Of a DNA stretch of 64,000 nt, positions 1 through 7,795 are shown one piece after another. A model generated the notes under the pieces. It saw only the letters and a list, made by a program, of their open reading frames with translations, made no database searches and had not been told where the DNA came from. Numbering within the stretch: position 1 is the first letter of the stretch; each line of letters starts with the position of its first letter. The DNA is from SW4 sp042466115 (GTDB lineage: Bacteria; Pseudomonadota; Alphaproteobacteria; Rhodobacterales; Rhodobacteraceae), in contig NZ_JAXHBQ010000001.1 in NCBI RefSeq assembly GCF_042466115.1, positions 2,108,001-2,172,000 on the forward strand. The letters are read 5' to 3'. Made by a program: the position numbers and the translations under genes.

Positions 1-338
1 TCCGCCTCCTTCATTGCGGCGAAATTTGCGCCGTTGATCCAGATCATGTCAATCGCGCCGTCATCATCGACGCCCGCCTGTTTTTCGCTAAGGACGCGGG
101 TCACGGCATCGGCGGTATCAGTCAGCTTGACGTGTTCCAGTGTCACGCCATAGTCCTCGGCCACGCGCGCGCCGACCCAAGCGATGAAATCGTTGGTTGT
201 GGTCGACCCACCCCAAGCGTTCCAATAAACGGTCTGGCCCGCGGCCTCGGTCATCACGGCATCCCAGTCGGCAGGGTCGGGATTGGCCTGCGCGGGCAGG
301 GGCGCCATAAGCGCGGCGATCAGGGCGAGGTGTTTCAT
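1..338 (-). CDS. ynjB: YnjB-type ABC transporter substrate-binding protein, 5' part only
   Basis: This is a periplasmic solute-binding protein of an ABC importer, cut off by the left edge after about 112 residues. The start at 338 gives a signal peptide (MKHLALIAALMAPLPAQA), followed by a segment with GQTVYWNAWGGS typical of YnjB-like binding proteins. An AAAGG about 7 bases upstream serves as ribosome-binding site. It begins 11 bases after the ynjF-like gene ends, so the two are probably one transcript. In E. coli, ynjB and ynjF also share one locus (ynjABCDEF). The substrate is not established for the family. The permease and ATPase genes would lie beyond the edge. Confidence 0.75.
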   Translation of the reverse strand, partial: MKHLALIAALMAPLPAQANPDPADWDAVMTEAAGQTVYWNAWGGSTTTNDFIAWVGARVAEDYGVTLEHVKLTDTADAVTRVLSEKQAGVDDDGAIDMIWINGANFAAMKEA

Positions 339-349
339 GAGTGAACCTT

Positions 350-958
350 TCAGGGAGTGAATAGCTGCCGCGCGGCATGGATACGCAAGCCCGCCGTGAC
401 AAAACACAGCGCACCAAAGACCCATGCCATCAGGGCAAAGTAAGCAGGAAACAGACACAACAGCACAAAAAAGATGATCGTCTCGGACCCCTCGAGTATG
501 CCATTGGAATAGTAGAGCGATTTCTGGCCCTGCGCGGTGGTTTGCATCTGCGCCTTTTCGGCCAGAATTGCATATCCCAGAAAGCTGGTGCCGTTGAAAT
601 AGATGCTGGTGAGCAGGAAAGCCCCGGCCACACCATTCGCGCCACTGTCGTGCAACACGAATGCCAGTGGAATCATCCCGTAGAACAGAAAATCAGCGGC
701 AATATCGAGATACCCGCCAAAGTCGGTCTTTTGGGTCGCGCGTGCAACTGCCCCGTCAAGCCCGTCCGCAATGCGCGACGCCAGCAGGAACACCAACGCA
801 GCGGTAAAGGCGCCGAATACGATCAGCAGTGCCGCAACCAGCCCCAGCCCCAGCCCGACCATCGTCACCACATCAGCCGAGACGCCACGCGCCCCAAGGC
901 TGCGCCCAAGCGCATTCAGCGGCGGATCAATGATTTTGCGCGCGGCAGCGTCAAGCAT
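350..958 (-). CDS. ynjF: CDP-alcohol phosphatidyltransferase family protein (YnjF-like)
   Basis: This is a 202-residue integral membrane protein of the CDP-alcohol phosphatidyltransferase family, which joins an alcohol to a CDP-linked lipid or polyol. The catalytic signature is visible at residues 65-89: D65, D68-G69, A72-R73, then G81, D85 and D89. There are seven residues, not the usual eight, between the AR pair and the G. About five hydrophobic segments follow. The start at 958 is chosen because GGGAGGC lies just upstream and family similarity begins there; the frame stays open further upstream but overlaps msrB. Its substrate is unknown. Linkage to the ynjB-like gene supports a YnjF assignment. 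Confidence 0.8.
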   Translation of the reverse strand: MLDAAARKIIDPPLNALGRSLGARGVSADVVTMVGLGLGLVAALLIVFGAFTAALVFLLASRIADGLDGAVARATQKTDFGGYLDIAADFLFYGMIPLAFVLHDSGANGVAGAFLLTSIYFNGTSFLGYAILAEKAQMQTTAQGQKSLYYSNGILEGSETIIFFVLLCLFPAYFALMAWVFGALCFVTAGLRIHAARQLFTP

Positions 959-1038
959 TTTGCCTCCCTTGTTGTAAACCTTTTGGCTGATGGAAGGTTG
1001 TCGCGCAATCGGGCTGACGCGAATGTGAGGCAGCGTAA

Positions 1039-1081
1039 GATGTTGCACCTGATCACCCTGATTTGAGAGCCTTGCAACATC
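1039..1081. promoter_or_regulatory. Perfect 9-bp dyad in the ynjF/msrB divergent promoter region
   Basis: GATGTTGCA at 1039-1047 and its exact reverse complement TGCAACATC at 1073-1081 flank 25 bases between the divergent ynjF-like and msrB genes. Arms this wide apart could bind a looping repressor or form an RNA hairpin in the msrB leader. The link to regulation is inference. Confidence 0.35.
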
Positions 1082-1138
1082 ACTGGCAATTGCGCGCAAA
1101 TACCCCATATCCTGCATCTGAACAAAGAAAGGGACGCC

Positions 1139-1588
1139 ATGACCACATATCGCAAAGACCCTGACGTGATCGCCACCCTCACACCTGAACAGTATCGCGT
1201 AACCCAGCAAAGCGGCACTGAACGTGCAGGCACCGGCCCTTATCTGGATAACAAAGAACCGGGGATTTACGTTGATATCGTCTCTGGCGAGCCACTGTTT
1301 GCGTCCTCGGATAAGTACGAAAGCGGATGCGGCTGGCCCAGCTTTACCAAGCCGATCATAGATGACCACATCAACGAACTGCGCGACATGACTCATGGAA
1401 TGATCCGCACTGAAGTGCGCAGCGCCCACGGCGACAGCCACCTTGGCCACGTCTTTCCTGACGGTCCCAAGGATCGGGGCGGCCTGCGCTATTGCATCAA
1501 CGGTGCCAGCCTGCGTTTCATTCATCGCGACGATATGGAGGCCGAAGGCTATGGTAAATTCATCGACCAAGTGGAGGACGTTGCATGA
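1139..1588 (+). CDS. msrB: Peptide-methionine (R)-S-oxide reductase
   Basis: MsrB reduces the R epimer of methionine sulfoxide in oxidised proteins. The 149-residue protein has the SGCGWPSF motif (Cys64), GDSHLGHVF, and the catalytic RYCINGASLRF (Cys119). The two CxxC pairs that bind zinc in many MsrBs are absent: the first position reads YVDIVSG. This is therefore the zinc-free form. AAAGGG lies 6 bases before the ATG. The 3' end overlaps msrA by 4 bases (ATGA), so the two reductases should be translationally coupled and repair both epimers. It is probably cytoplasmic, as no signal peptide is seen. Confidence 0.95.
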   Translation: MTTYRKDPDVIATLTPEQYRVTQQSGTERAGTGPYLDNKEPGIYVDIVSGEPLFASSDKYESGCGWPSFTKPIIDDHINELRDMTHGMIRTEVRSAHGDSHLGHVFPDGPKDRGGLRYCINGASLRFIHRDDMEAEGYGKFIDQVEDVA

Positions 1589-2091
1589 GCGAACGCGCAG
1601 TTCTGGCAGGCGGATGTTTCTGGGGTATGCAGGATCTGATCCGCAAGATGCCCGGCGTGATTTCGACCCGCGTTGGGTATACGGGCGGCGATGTGCCCAA
1701 CGCCACCTATCGCAATCACGGCACCCATGCCGAAGGGATCGAGGTCATCTTTGACCCTGACGTGATGACGTATCGGCGCTTGCTTGAATTCTTCTTTCAA
1801 ATTCACGACCCGACTACGCCGAACCGTCAAGGCAATGATCGCGGTATGTCCTATCGCTCGGCCATATATTACGTCAATGATGCCCAGCGCGCGGTGGCGC
1901 TGGACACTATCGCTGATGTGGAGGCCAGTAGGTTATGGCCCGGCAAGGTCGTGACCGAAGTGGAACCTGCTAGCGAATTCTGGGAGGCAGAGCCGGAGCA
2001 TCAGGATTATCTTGAGCGGTTGCCCAACGGCTATACTTGCCACTTTGTGCGACCCGATTGGGTTTTGCCGCGTCGTGACGCAGCAAAATAG
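1585..2091 (+). CDS. msrA: Peptide-methionine (S)-S-oxide reductase
   Basis: MsrA reduces methionine-S-sulfoxide in proteins and as free amino acid. At 168 residues it is normal length. The catalytic GCFWG motif is at residues 10-14 (Cys11), followed by GVISTRVGYTGG and the YRSAIYY segment. It overlaps the end of msrB by 4 bases and so forms a two-gene operon. It converges with the hydantoinase-family gene, leaving only 3 bases between stop codons. Confidence 0.96.
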   Translation: MSERAVLAGGCFWGMQDLIRKMPGVISTRVGYTGGDVPNATYRNHGTHAEGIEVIFDPDVMTYRRLLEFFFQIHDPTTPNRQGNDRGMSYRSAIYYVNDAQRAVALDTIADVEASRLWPGKVVTEVEPASEFWEAEPEHQDYLERLPNGYTCHFVRPDWVLPRRDAAK

Positions 2092-2094
2092 AGC

Positions 2095-4104
2095 CTAATC
2101 CAGCGTAATTCGGGGGCGGCCTTGCGCCGTCACCTTGATTGTTGCTTCGATAAACATCGTCTGACCTTCGATTTCGGCGGCTTTCACCTCGCGATCATAG
2201 GTCAGGCGGATTTCCTCGACACCAGCGGCGTGGGCCTTTGTGCTGGCGACCTCTTCAAGCGCTTGGCTCAATGCGCTCATCGCAGCCTCGGCCTCGCTAA
2301 ATCGCGACGGCCCGCTGGGAAGGTGCGCAACAAATGCGCCCTCGCCCGCGCTCGTGACACTGCCGCTTTCATGCATGGAAACCTGCCCGACGACCGCGCC
2401 GATGGCATTTGCCACACCCCCATGTGCGGGCAGAATTGTTGGTGTGTGCAGCGCCATTCCGACCGCGCCGTAATAATTCTGCGCCGAGGCACCAAGGCCA
2501 ATGATGGGAACATTCAGCCCCGCATTGATCCGCACGACGCCTTGATGTCTGGCCAAACCTGCTTGCATCAAGGGGTGGCGGGCAAGGGTGCCCACGGGTT
2601 GATCGCCCCAGTTAAAATCATCCTCGGCAAAGGCGGCTTCAAGCAGGCAATGTGCCGTTTGCCGGGTCAGCTGATCGACGATCATTTGCGCAAGCGTATC
2701 AGCGCCTTTTGCAATCCTGTCACCGCTCCCCATCCGGCGGCGCGCGAATAGCGCAAGGGTCTTGTGGGCGGCGATTTCATCCCAAGCGCCAAGCTGCCCC
2801 AGAACATGTGCCGCATCGGATGGCGTGACGCCGGCAATCATCACGGCACCACGTTTCACCAGCCGTTCAAGGGCTGGCCCTTCGACCCGCGTTTGCACCG
2901 CGTCCTGCATGCGCTGGGGGCCCTGCATCAGCCGCTCCATGACCACCGCTTCGCGCTTGTCCAGCCCGTCAGGCGCGGCCTCCCAAAGGGGCACGACAAA
3001 TCGACCGGCTTCCGGGGGCGGGGCGTCTTGTGTCAAGGCGCGGTCAAGCGCGCCATGCACCAAATCGGGATGGGTTTGCGCCAGCAATGATACGGGCATC
3101 AGGCGGCGCGGCCCAAGGTGCAAACCGCCCGAAAGCCCGTCTTGCACATGCACTTCACTATCGCCGCCCAGACCCCATGTGCGCATCGCCACAGCTTCGA
3201 CCATGGTTCGAAAAGGGCCGACGCGTGCGCCCTGCGGATCAATCTTGGGCCTGCCACCGCGCAGCAGGCATACATCGGTTGTCGTGCCACCAATATCACT
3301 GACCAGCGCATCCGTTTCACCCGTCAGCCAACTTGCCCCCGCGATGCTGGCCGCCGGACCGCTGAGGATCGTTTCAATCGGGCGTTCACGCGCCAGATCG
3401 GCCGAAACCAGCGCGCCATCACCGCGCACGACCATCAGGCGTGCATTGATCCCGAGTTTGGCCAGATGCCCTTCGCACGCGCTGATCAGGCGATCAATCA
3501 TGCCGATCAGACGGGCGTTCAACACCGCCGTAAGCGCGCGTTTTGGCCCACCAAGCGCCGAGGACAGTTCGTGGCTGCAGGTCACGGGTTTGCCGGTGAT
3601 CTGTCGGATCACGTCACGCGCGGCGATTTCATGGGCGGGATTGCGGGTCGCGAAACTGGCGGCGACCGCGAAACCGGTCAGACCATCGGGCAGATCAGCC
3701 AGGCGCGCCGCAAGCGCACCAAGGTCAAGCGGCGCTGCCTCGTTCCCGGCGTGGCTGTGGCCCCCCGCAAGCAGGATCACAGGATCACCAGCCAAGGCTT
3801 CGGTAAGGCCTGCGCGGGACAGTTCTGCCTGATCAAAGCCGATAAAGACCAAGGCAACGCGCCCGCCTTGCCCTTCGACAAGGGCATTGGTTGCAAGGGT
3901 CGTTGACAGGGAAACCATTGCGATCTGGCCTGCCGAAACACCGGATTGGGCAAGAACAGTGTCGATTGCGCGCCCAACCCCCGTTGCCAGATCGGGCCGG
4001 GTCGTCAGGGATTTGGCGGATGCCAGAACGGTATCGCTATCTTCATCCAGCAAAACCGCGTCCGTGTATGTGCCGCCGGTGTCGACGCCCAAGAGAATGG
4101 CCAT
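2095..4104 (-). CDS. Hydantoinase/oxoprolinase family protein (HyuA-like)
   Basis: This 669-residue protein belongs to the HyuA/oxoprolinase A family, ATP-dependent enzymes that open hydantoin, 5-oxoproline or related rings, or carboxylate ketones. The N-terminal actin-like ATP-binding motif is GVDTGGTYTDAVL (residues 6-18), and a second phosphate-binding segment DIGGTTTDVCLL lies near residue 270. No HyuB-type subunit is adjacent, so it may act alone or with a partner elsewhere. It is third in a leftward operon after the arabonate dehydratase and sugar dehydrogenase genes, with a 65-base gap. The true substrate cannot be read from the sequence; the context hints at a sugar-acid or ring compound. 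Confidence 0.85.
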   Translation of the reverse strand: MAILLGVDTGGTYTDAVLLDEDSDTVLASAKSLTTRPDLATGVGRAIDTVLAQSGVSAGQIAMVSLSTTLATNALVEGQGGRVALVFIGFDQAELSRAGLTEALAGDPVILLAGGHSHAGNEAAPLDLGALAARLADLPDGLTGFAVAASFATRNPAHEIAARDVIRQITGKPVTCSHELSSALGGPKRALTAVLNARLIGMIDRLISACEGHLAKLGINARLMVVRGDGALVSADLARERPIETILSGPAASIAGASWLTGETDALVSDIGGTTTDVCLLRGGRPKIDPQGARVGPFRTMVEAVAMRTWGLGGDSEVHVQDGLSGGLHLGPRRLMPVSLLAQTHPDLVHGALDRALTQDAPPPEAGRFVVPLWEAAPDGLDKREAVVMERLMQGPQRMQDAVQTRVEGPALERLVKRGAVMIAGVTPSDAAHVLGQLGAWDEIAAHKTLALFARRRMGSGDRIAKGADTLAQMIVDQLTRQTAHCLLEAAFAEDDFNWGDQPVGTLARHPLMQAGLARHQGVVRINAGLNVPIIGLGASAQNYYGAVGMALHTPTILPAHGGVANAIGAVVGQVSMHESGSVTSAGEGAFVAHLPSGPSRFSEAEAAMSALSQALEEVASTKAHAAGVEEIRLTYDREVKAAEIEGQTMFIEATIKVTAQGRPRITLD

Positions 4105-4169
4105 GTGCCGCCTTTTGTTAACTGTTGCGCCATTGGGCCCAATTCAGGGCAGATCGACAAGCCCGGAAA

Positions 4170-5090
4170 CTACAAATGGAAGGCCGGAAGCGACACACGC
4201 TTGCCCAACGTCATTGCATCAGCCACGTGAATCATTGGTGAAAGATCGACGTCGCGGGTGCCGCTGTGCACAAGCTCGGCCATACGGGAATAAAGCGCCG
4301 GATATTCGCCCAACAGGGACACGCCGACCGCCCGATCCGTCAGCGCGACACCATCGATGATGATCTTGCTGCCGCCCTCGTGCAATTCCACGCGATGGTG
4401 CGCGGTCTCGACCCAGATGTCCCAACTTTGTGGCCCTTCCTGTCGCCAGTCAAAGTCGGCCGTGATGCCATCGGTGAACGTCAGCTGCGCGGCAATCGGC
4501 GTTTGGCAGTTTTCCGGCACTTCAAGCGTGGCATCTTGCACATGAACCGGCGCGGGCAGGATTTCGGTCAGAATCGACAGCGCGTTGATCCCCGGATCAA
4601 AAACACCCATGCCGCCAGGCGCAAATACCCAATCCTGACCGGGATGCCAGCGCCGCACATCTTCTTTCCATGCAATATGGCCCTTGGTTACGATTTTGTC
4701 GGCCAGAAACGCCTTTGCCTGCGCAACACCCTGCGCCATCCTGCTGTGCCACGTGGCAAACAGAACGCGATTTTGCTGTTGCGCAAGGGTCGTCAAGGCG
4801 TGCACCTCGGCCAAGGTCGCGCCGGGGGGTTTTTCCAACATGACATGGCGCCCACTCAGCAAAAGCGCTTTGGCATAGGCAAAGCGTGGCACCGGAGGCA
4901 AGCATAGGCTGACGACCTCAATATCAGGGTTTTCAGCCAACATAGTGTCTATATCTGTATAGGCCGGAACACCATCGACAGAGCCTGCGCGGCTGACCGT
5001 CGCGGCCAGATCCCAATCAGGGCTACCCGCAATTGCGGGCACGTGCTGATCCTGCGCGATCTTGCCAATTCCGATAAGTGCGATCTTCAT
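4170..5090 (-). CDS. Gfo/Idh/MocA oxidoreductase, L-arabinose/D-galactose 1-dehydrogenase-like
   Basis: This is a 306-residue NAD(P)-dependent dehydrogenase. It starts with a Rossmann motif (GIGKIAQDQH, residues 7-16) and contains EKPPG, typical of the Gfo/Idh/MocA family. The segments FATWHSRMA, WKEDVRRWHPGQ and GVFDPGINALSI closely recall the Azospirillum L-arabinose 1-dehydrogenase and galactose dehydrogenases, which oxidise the C1 of the sugar to a lactone. The start at 5090 is preferred over an upstream Met because the Rossmann fold begins there. It overlaps the stop of the dehydratase gene by one base, so they are co-translated steps of an oxidative arabinose or galactose pathway. Confidence 0.82.
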   Translation of the reverse strand: MKIALIGIGKIAQDQHVPAIAGSPDWDLAATVSRAGSVDGVPAYTDIDTMLAENPDIEVVSLCLPPVPRFAYAKALLLSGRHVMLEKPPGATLAEVHALTTLAQQQNRVLFATWHSRMAQGVAQAKAFLADKIVTKGHIAWKEDVRRWHPGQDWVFAPGGMGVFDPGINALSILTEILPAPVHVQDATLEVPENCQTPIAAQLTFTDGITADFDWRQEGPQSWDIWVETAHHRVELHEGGSKIIIDGVALTDRAVGVSLLGEYPALYSRMAELVHSGTRDVDLSPMIHVADAMTLGKRVSLPAFHL

Positions 5091-6832
5091 CAATGCGACT
5101 CCCGCGCAACAGCATTGCCGCGACACCCGACCAGAAAGTCGAAATCGGCACCCGTTTCCGCGCCCGTCACCCGATCATGATAGAGCTGGACATATCCGCC
5201 ATCGGGGCGTGGCACAGCGGGTTCCCAATTGGCCAGCCGTTCGGCCAGTTCTTCGTCGCTGATATCAAGATGGATGCGGCGCGCGCCCACGTCCAGTTCG
5301 ATGAAATCTCCGTTTTGCACCACCGCAAGCGGGCCACCGGCCGCCGCTTCGGGCGAGGTGTGCAATACAACCGTCCCATAGGCCGTACCGGACATGCGCG
5401 CATCGCTGATCCGCACCAGATCGGTGATGCCACGCTTGAGCAGCTTGGCGGGCAGGGCCATATCACCCACTTCGGCCATGCCGGGATATCCGCGCGGGCC
5501 GCAGTTCTTAAGAACCATCACGCAGGTTTCGTCGATATCCAGATCGTCGCGATCCACCTTTGCCTTATAGTCTTCGATGTCCTCGAAGACGACAGCGCGA
5601 CCACGATGCACCATCAGATCGGGTGAGGCGGCAGAGGGTTTTAGCACCGCGCCATTGGGCGCAAGATTGCCGCGCAAGACAGCGATACCACCGGATTTTG
5701 TCAGCGCCTTGTCGCGTGGCAGGATCACGTCATCGTTCCAGTTCTGAACGTCCTTGACCTCGTCCCAGATTGATCCGCCGCTGACGGTCAGCGCGTCCTT
5801 GTTCAGCAAGCCGTCGTCACCCAGCTGTTTGATCACAACGGGCAGGCCGCCCGCGAAAAAGAATTCCTCCATCAGATGCTTTCCCGATGGCAAAAGGTTG
5901 ACGATTGTCGGGACATCGCGCCCGCAGCGATCCCAGTCATCAAGTGAAATATCGACACCAACACGGCCCGCGATGGCCAAAAGGTGGATAACGGCATTGG
6001 TTGAACCACCGATTGCAGCATTGGTGCGAATGGCATTTTCAAAGGCCGGTTTTGTCATGATGTCAGATGGTTTCAGATCGTCCTTGACCATCTGCACGAT
6101 CCGCCGCCCGGTGATCTGCGACATCACGCGACGCCGGCTGTCAACGGCGGGAATGGCGGCGTTGCCCGACAGCGCCATGCCCAGGGCTTCGGCCATAGAC
6201 GCCATTGTGCTGGCGGTGCCCATCGTGTTGCACGACCCGGCCGAGCGCGACATTGATGCCTCGGCCTCGACAAATTCTTCGGGGGTCATTTCGCCGGCTT
6301 TCACGGCCTCGTTGAACTTGCGGATGTGCGTGCCTGATCCAACTCGTTCACCGCGGAAATGCCCGTTCAGCATTGGCCCGCCACTGACAACGATCGCGGG
6401 CAGATCGACGGATGCCGCGCCCATCAATAACGCCGGTGTTGTTTTGTCACAGCCTGCGAGCAACACAACGCCGTCGATGCATTTGCCGCGCAGCGCTTCT
6501 TCGACGTCCATGGCGCAAAGGTTGCGAAACAGCATTGCCGTCGGGCGCAATGTGACCTCGGACGGGGAAAACACCGGAAATTCCAACGGAAAGCCGCCTG
6601 CCTCCCAAACGCCGTTCTTCACACGTTCGGCCAGATCGCGCAGATGCGCGTTGCATGGGGTGGTTTCGGACCAGGTGTTGCAAATGCCGATCACCGGGCG
6701 CCCGTCAAACAAATCCGCCGGAAACCCCTGATTTTTCATCCATCCACGGTGATAAATCGCATCCTTCGAGGTGCCACCAAACCATTCTTGCGAACGCAGT
6801 TTGCGCGGCCATTTTGCTGGCTTGAACGTCAT
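5090..6832 (-). CDS. IlvD/Edd family dehydratase, probably L-arabonate dehydratase
   Basis: This 580-residue iron-sulfur dehydratase belongs to the IlvD/Edd family. The cluster-binding cysteines appear in GICNTWSE, LLAGCDKTTPA and GSCNTMGTAS. IlvD itself makes branched-chain amino-acid precursors, but this length, the EWFGGTSKDAIYHRGWM start and the partner dehydrogenase match L-arabonate and related sugar-acid dehydratases, which make 2-keto-3-deoxy acids. The start at 6832 is chosen because family similarity begins there; the frame remains open another 700 bases upstream over an unrelated plus-strand gene. It heads the operon and is divergent from the gene at 7004. Confidence 0.85.
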   Translation of the reverse strand: MTFKPAKWPRKLRSQEWFGGTSKDAIYHRGWMKNQGFPADLFDGRPVIGICNTWSETTPCNAHLRDLAERVKNGVWEAGGFPLEFPVFSPSEVTLRPTAMLFRNLCAMDVEEALRGKCIDGVVLLAGCDKTTPALLMGAASVDLPAIVVSGGPMLNGHFRGERVGSGTHIRKFNEAVKAGEMTPEEFVEAEASMSRSAGSCNTMGTASTMASMAEALGMALSGNAAIPAVDSRRRVMSQITGRRIVQMVKDDLKPSDIMTKPAFENAIRTNAAIGGSTNAVIHLLAIAGRVGVDISLDDWDRCGRDVPTIVNLLPSGKHLMEEFFFAGGLPVVIKQLGDDGLLNKDALTVSGGSIWDEVKDVQNWNDDVILPRDKALTKSGGIAVLRGNLAPNGAVLKPSAASPDLMVHRGRAVVFEDIEDYKAKVDRDDLDIDETCVMVLKNCGPRGYPGMAEVGDMALPAKLLKRGITDLVRISDARMSGTAYGTVVLHTSPEAAAGGPLAVVQNGDFIELDVGARRIHLDISDEELAERLANWEPAVPRPDGGYVQLYHDRVTGAETGADFDFLVGCRGNAVARESH

Positions 6833-7003
6833 TGTCTTCTCCTTGGTCGCGCTTACAAAGCCACAGGGCGCGGGGGCATTCAAACCAAATCGCCGGAAAT
6901 TCGACTGTTTTCCAGCAAAAAAGTTGCAATACGCGCGATGGGATTTTGACTTGGGCCGGTAATTGCGATTCAACTGTTTCAACATATGAAAAAGGGTTTG
7001 CAG

Positions 7004-7789
7004 ATGCAGCTTTCCGTATCGTTCCAGGACACACATGAGGGCAAGGGTGGATCGGGCCCCGTGACTGTTGGTTGGTTCCTGAATTCGCAAAAGGGCGGCA
7101 TCGTCTATTACCCGCCTGAACGGGTGCGTTCGGCTGATATGAACCGCACGCATGCGAAATCTGCGTCGCGCTGTCCGGCTGTGATCAACATGGAAAGCCG
7201 CTATTTCATGGTGCGTTGCCCGTTTGACCTGCATATCGGGTTCGAGCGCGACAAGGACGGGCGCGGTGTGTTGAAAAACCTCGCGGGGACCAAAAGCGGG
7301 ATTCGTGCCAACAAGCTGGGTGAAAAGCTGCATCTCACCAATGAAACGGAATGGCGCTATCCGGGGATCCCGACGATCCAACTGTCGCTGCCTTATGTGT
7401 TCATCGCTGACGAACCGGTTTACGCAAGTCAGGTTGCGCCCTTTATGCATTACCAGCGCGAGCCGTTCCCGGGTACGATTTTCGGTGGCCGCTTTCCGAT
7501 CAACGTCTGGCCGCGCCCATTGATGTGGGCGTTTGAATGGCATGACCACACGAAACCGTTAAAGATCAATCGCGGCGATCCGTTGTTTTACGTTGGCTTT
7601 GAAACCATGCCGCAGGAACGCAGCGTTGCCATGGTCGAGGCCGAAGTGACACCGGAACTGAACGACTACATGGAGCTGATTTCGGGCGCCGTGAACTACG
7701 TCAATCAGACGTTCTCCCTGTTCGAGGCTGCCGAAGAACGCCGCCCCGAAACACTGATCAAGCCGGTCCCGCGCAAGAAAAAGGGCTAG
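7004..7789 (+). CDS. Uncharacterised protein next to a glycosyltransferase operon
   Basis: I do not recognise this 261-residue protein. It is soluble, without signal peptide or clear membrane segments. It is rich in aromatic residues (PLMWAFEWHDH, PFMHYQREPFPG) and ends in a basic tail (PVPRKKKG). The ATG at 7004 is preferred over one at 6986 because AAAGGG lies just before it. It ends 6 bases before the TPR-glycosyltransferase gene, so it is first in a four-gene operon ending at an FkbM methyltransferase. The context suggests a role in making or modifying a glycan, possibly on flagellar proteins, but nothing in the sequence proves it. Confidence 0.7.
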   Translation: MQLSVSFQDTHEGKGGSGPVTVGWFLNSQKGGIVYYPPERVRSADMNRTHAKSASRCPAVINMESRYFMVRCPFDLHIGFERDKDGRGVLKNLAGTKSGIRANKLGEKLHLTNETEWRYPGIPTIQLSLPYVFIADEPVYASQVAPFMHYQREPFPGTIFGGRFPINVWPRPLMWAFEWHDHTKPLKINRGDPLFYVGFETMPQERSVAMVEAEVTPELNDYMELISGAVNYVNQTFSLFEAAEERRPETLIKPVPRKKKG

Positions 7790-7795
7790 CGGCCT

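Noticed and set aside
959..1570. N-terminal extension of the ynjF-like frame
   Set aside because: It overlaps msrB on the other strand, has no family similarity, and a good GGGAGGC site precedes the internal start at 958.
6833..7549. N-terminal extension of the arabonate dehydratase frame
   Set aside because: It runs antisense through the gene at 7004 and shows no dehydratase features; family similarity begins at 6832.
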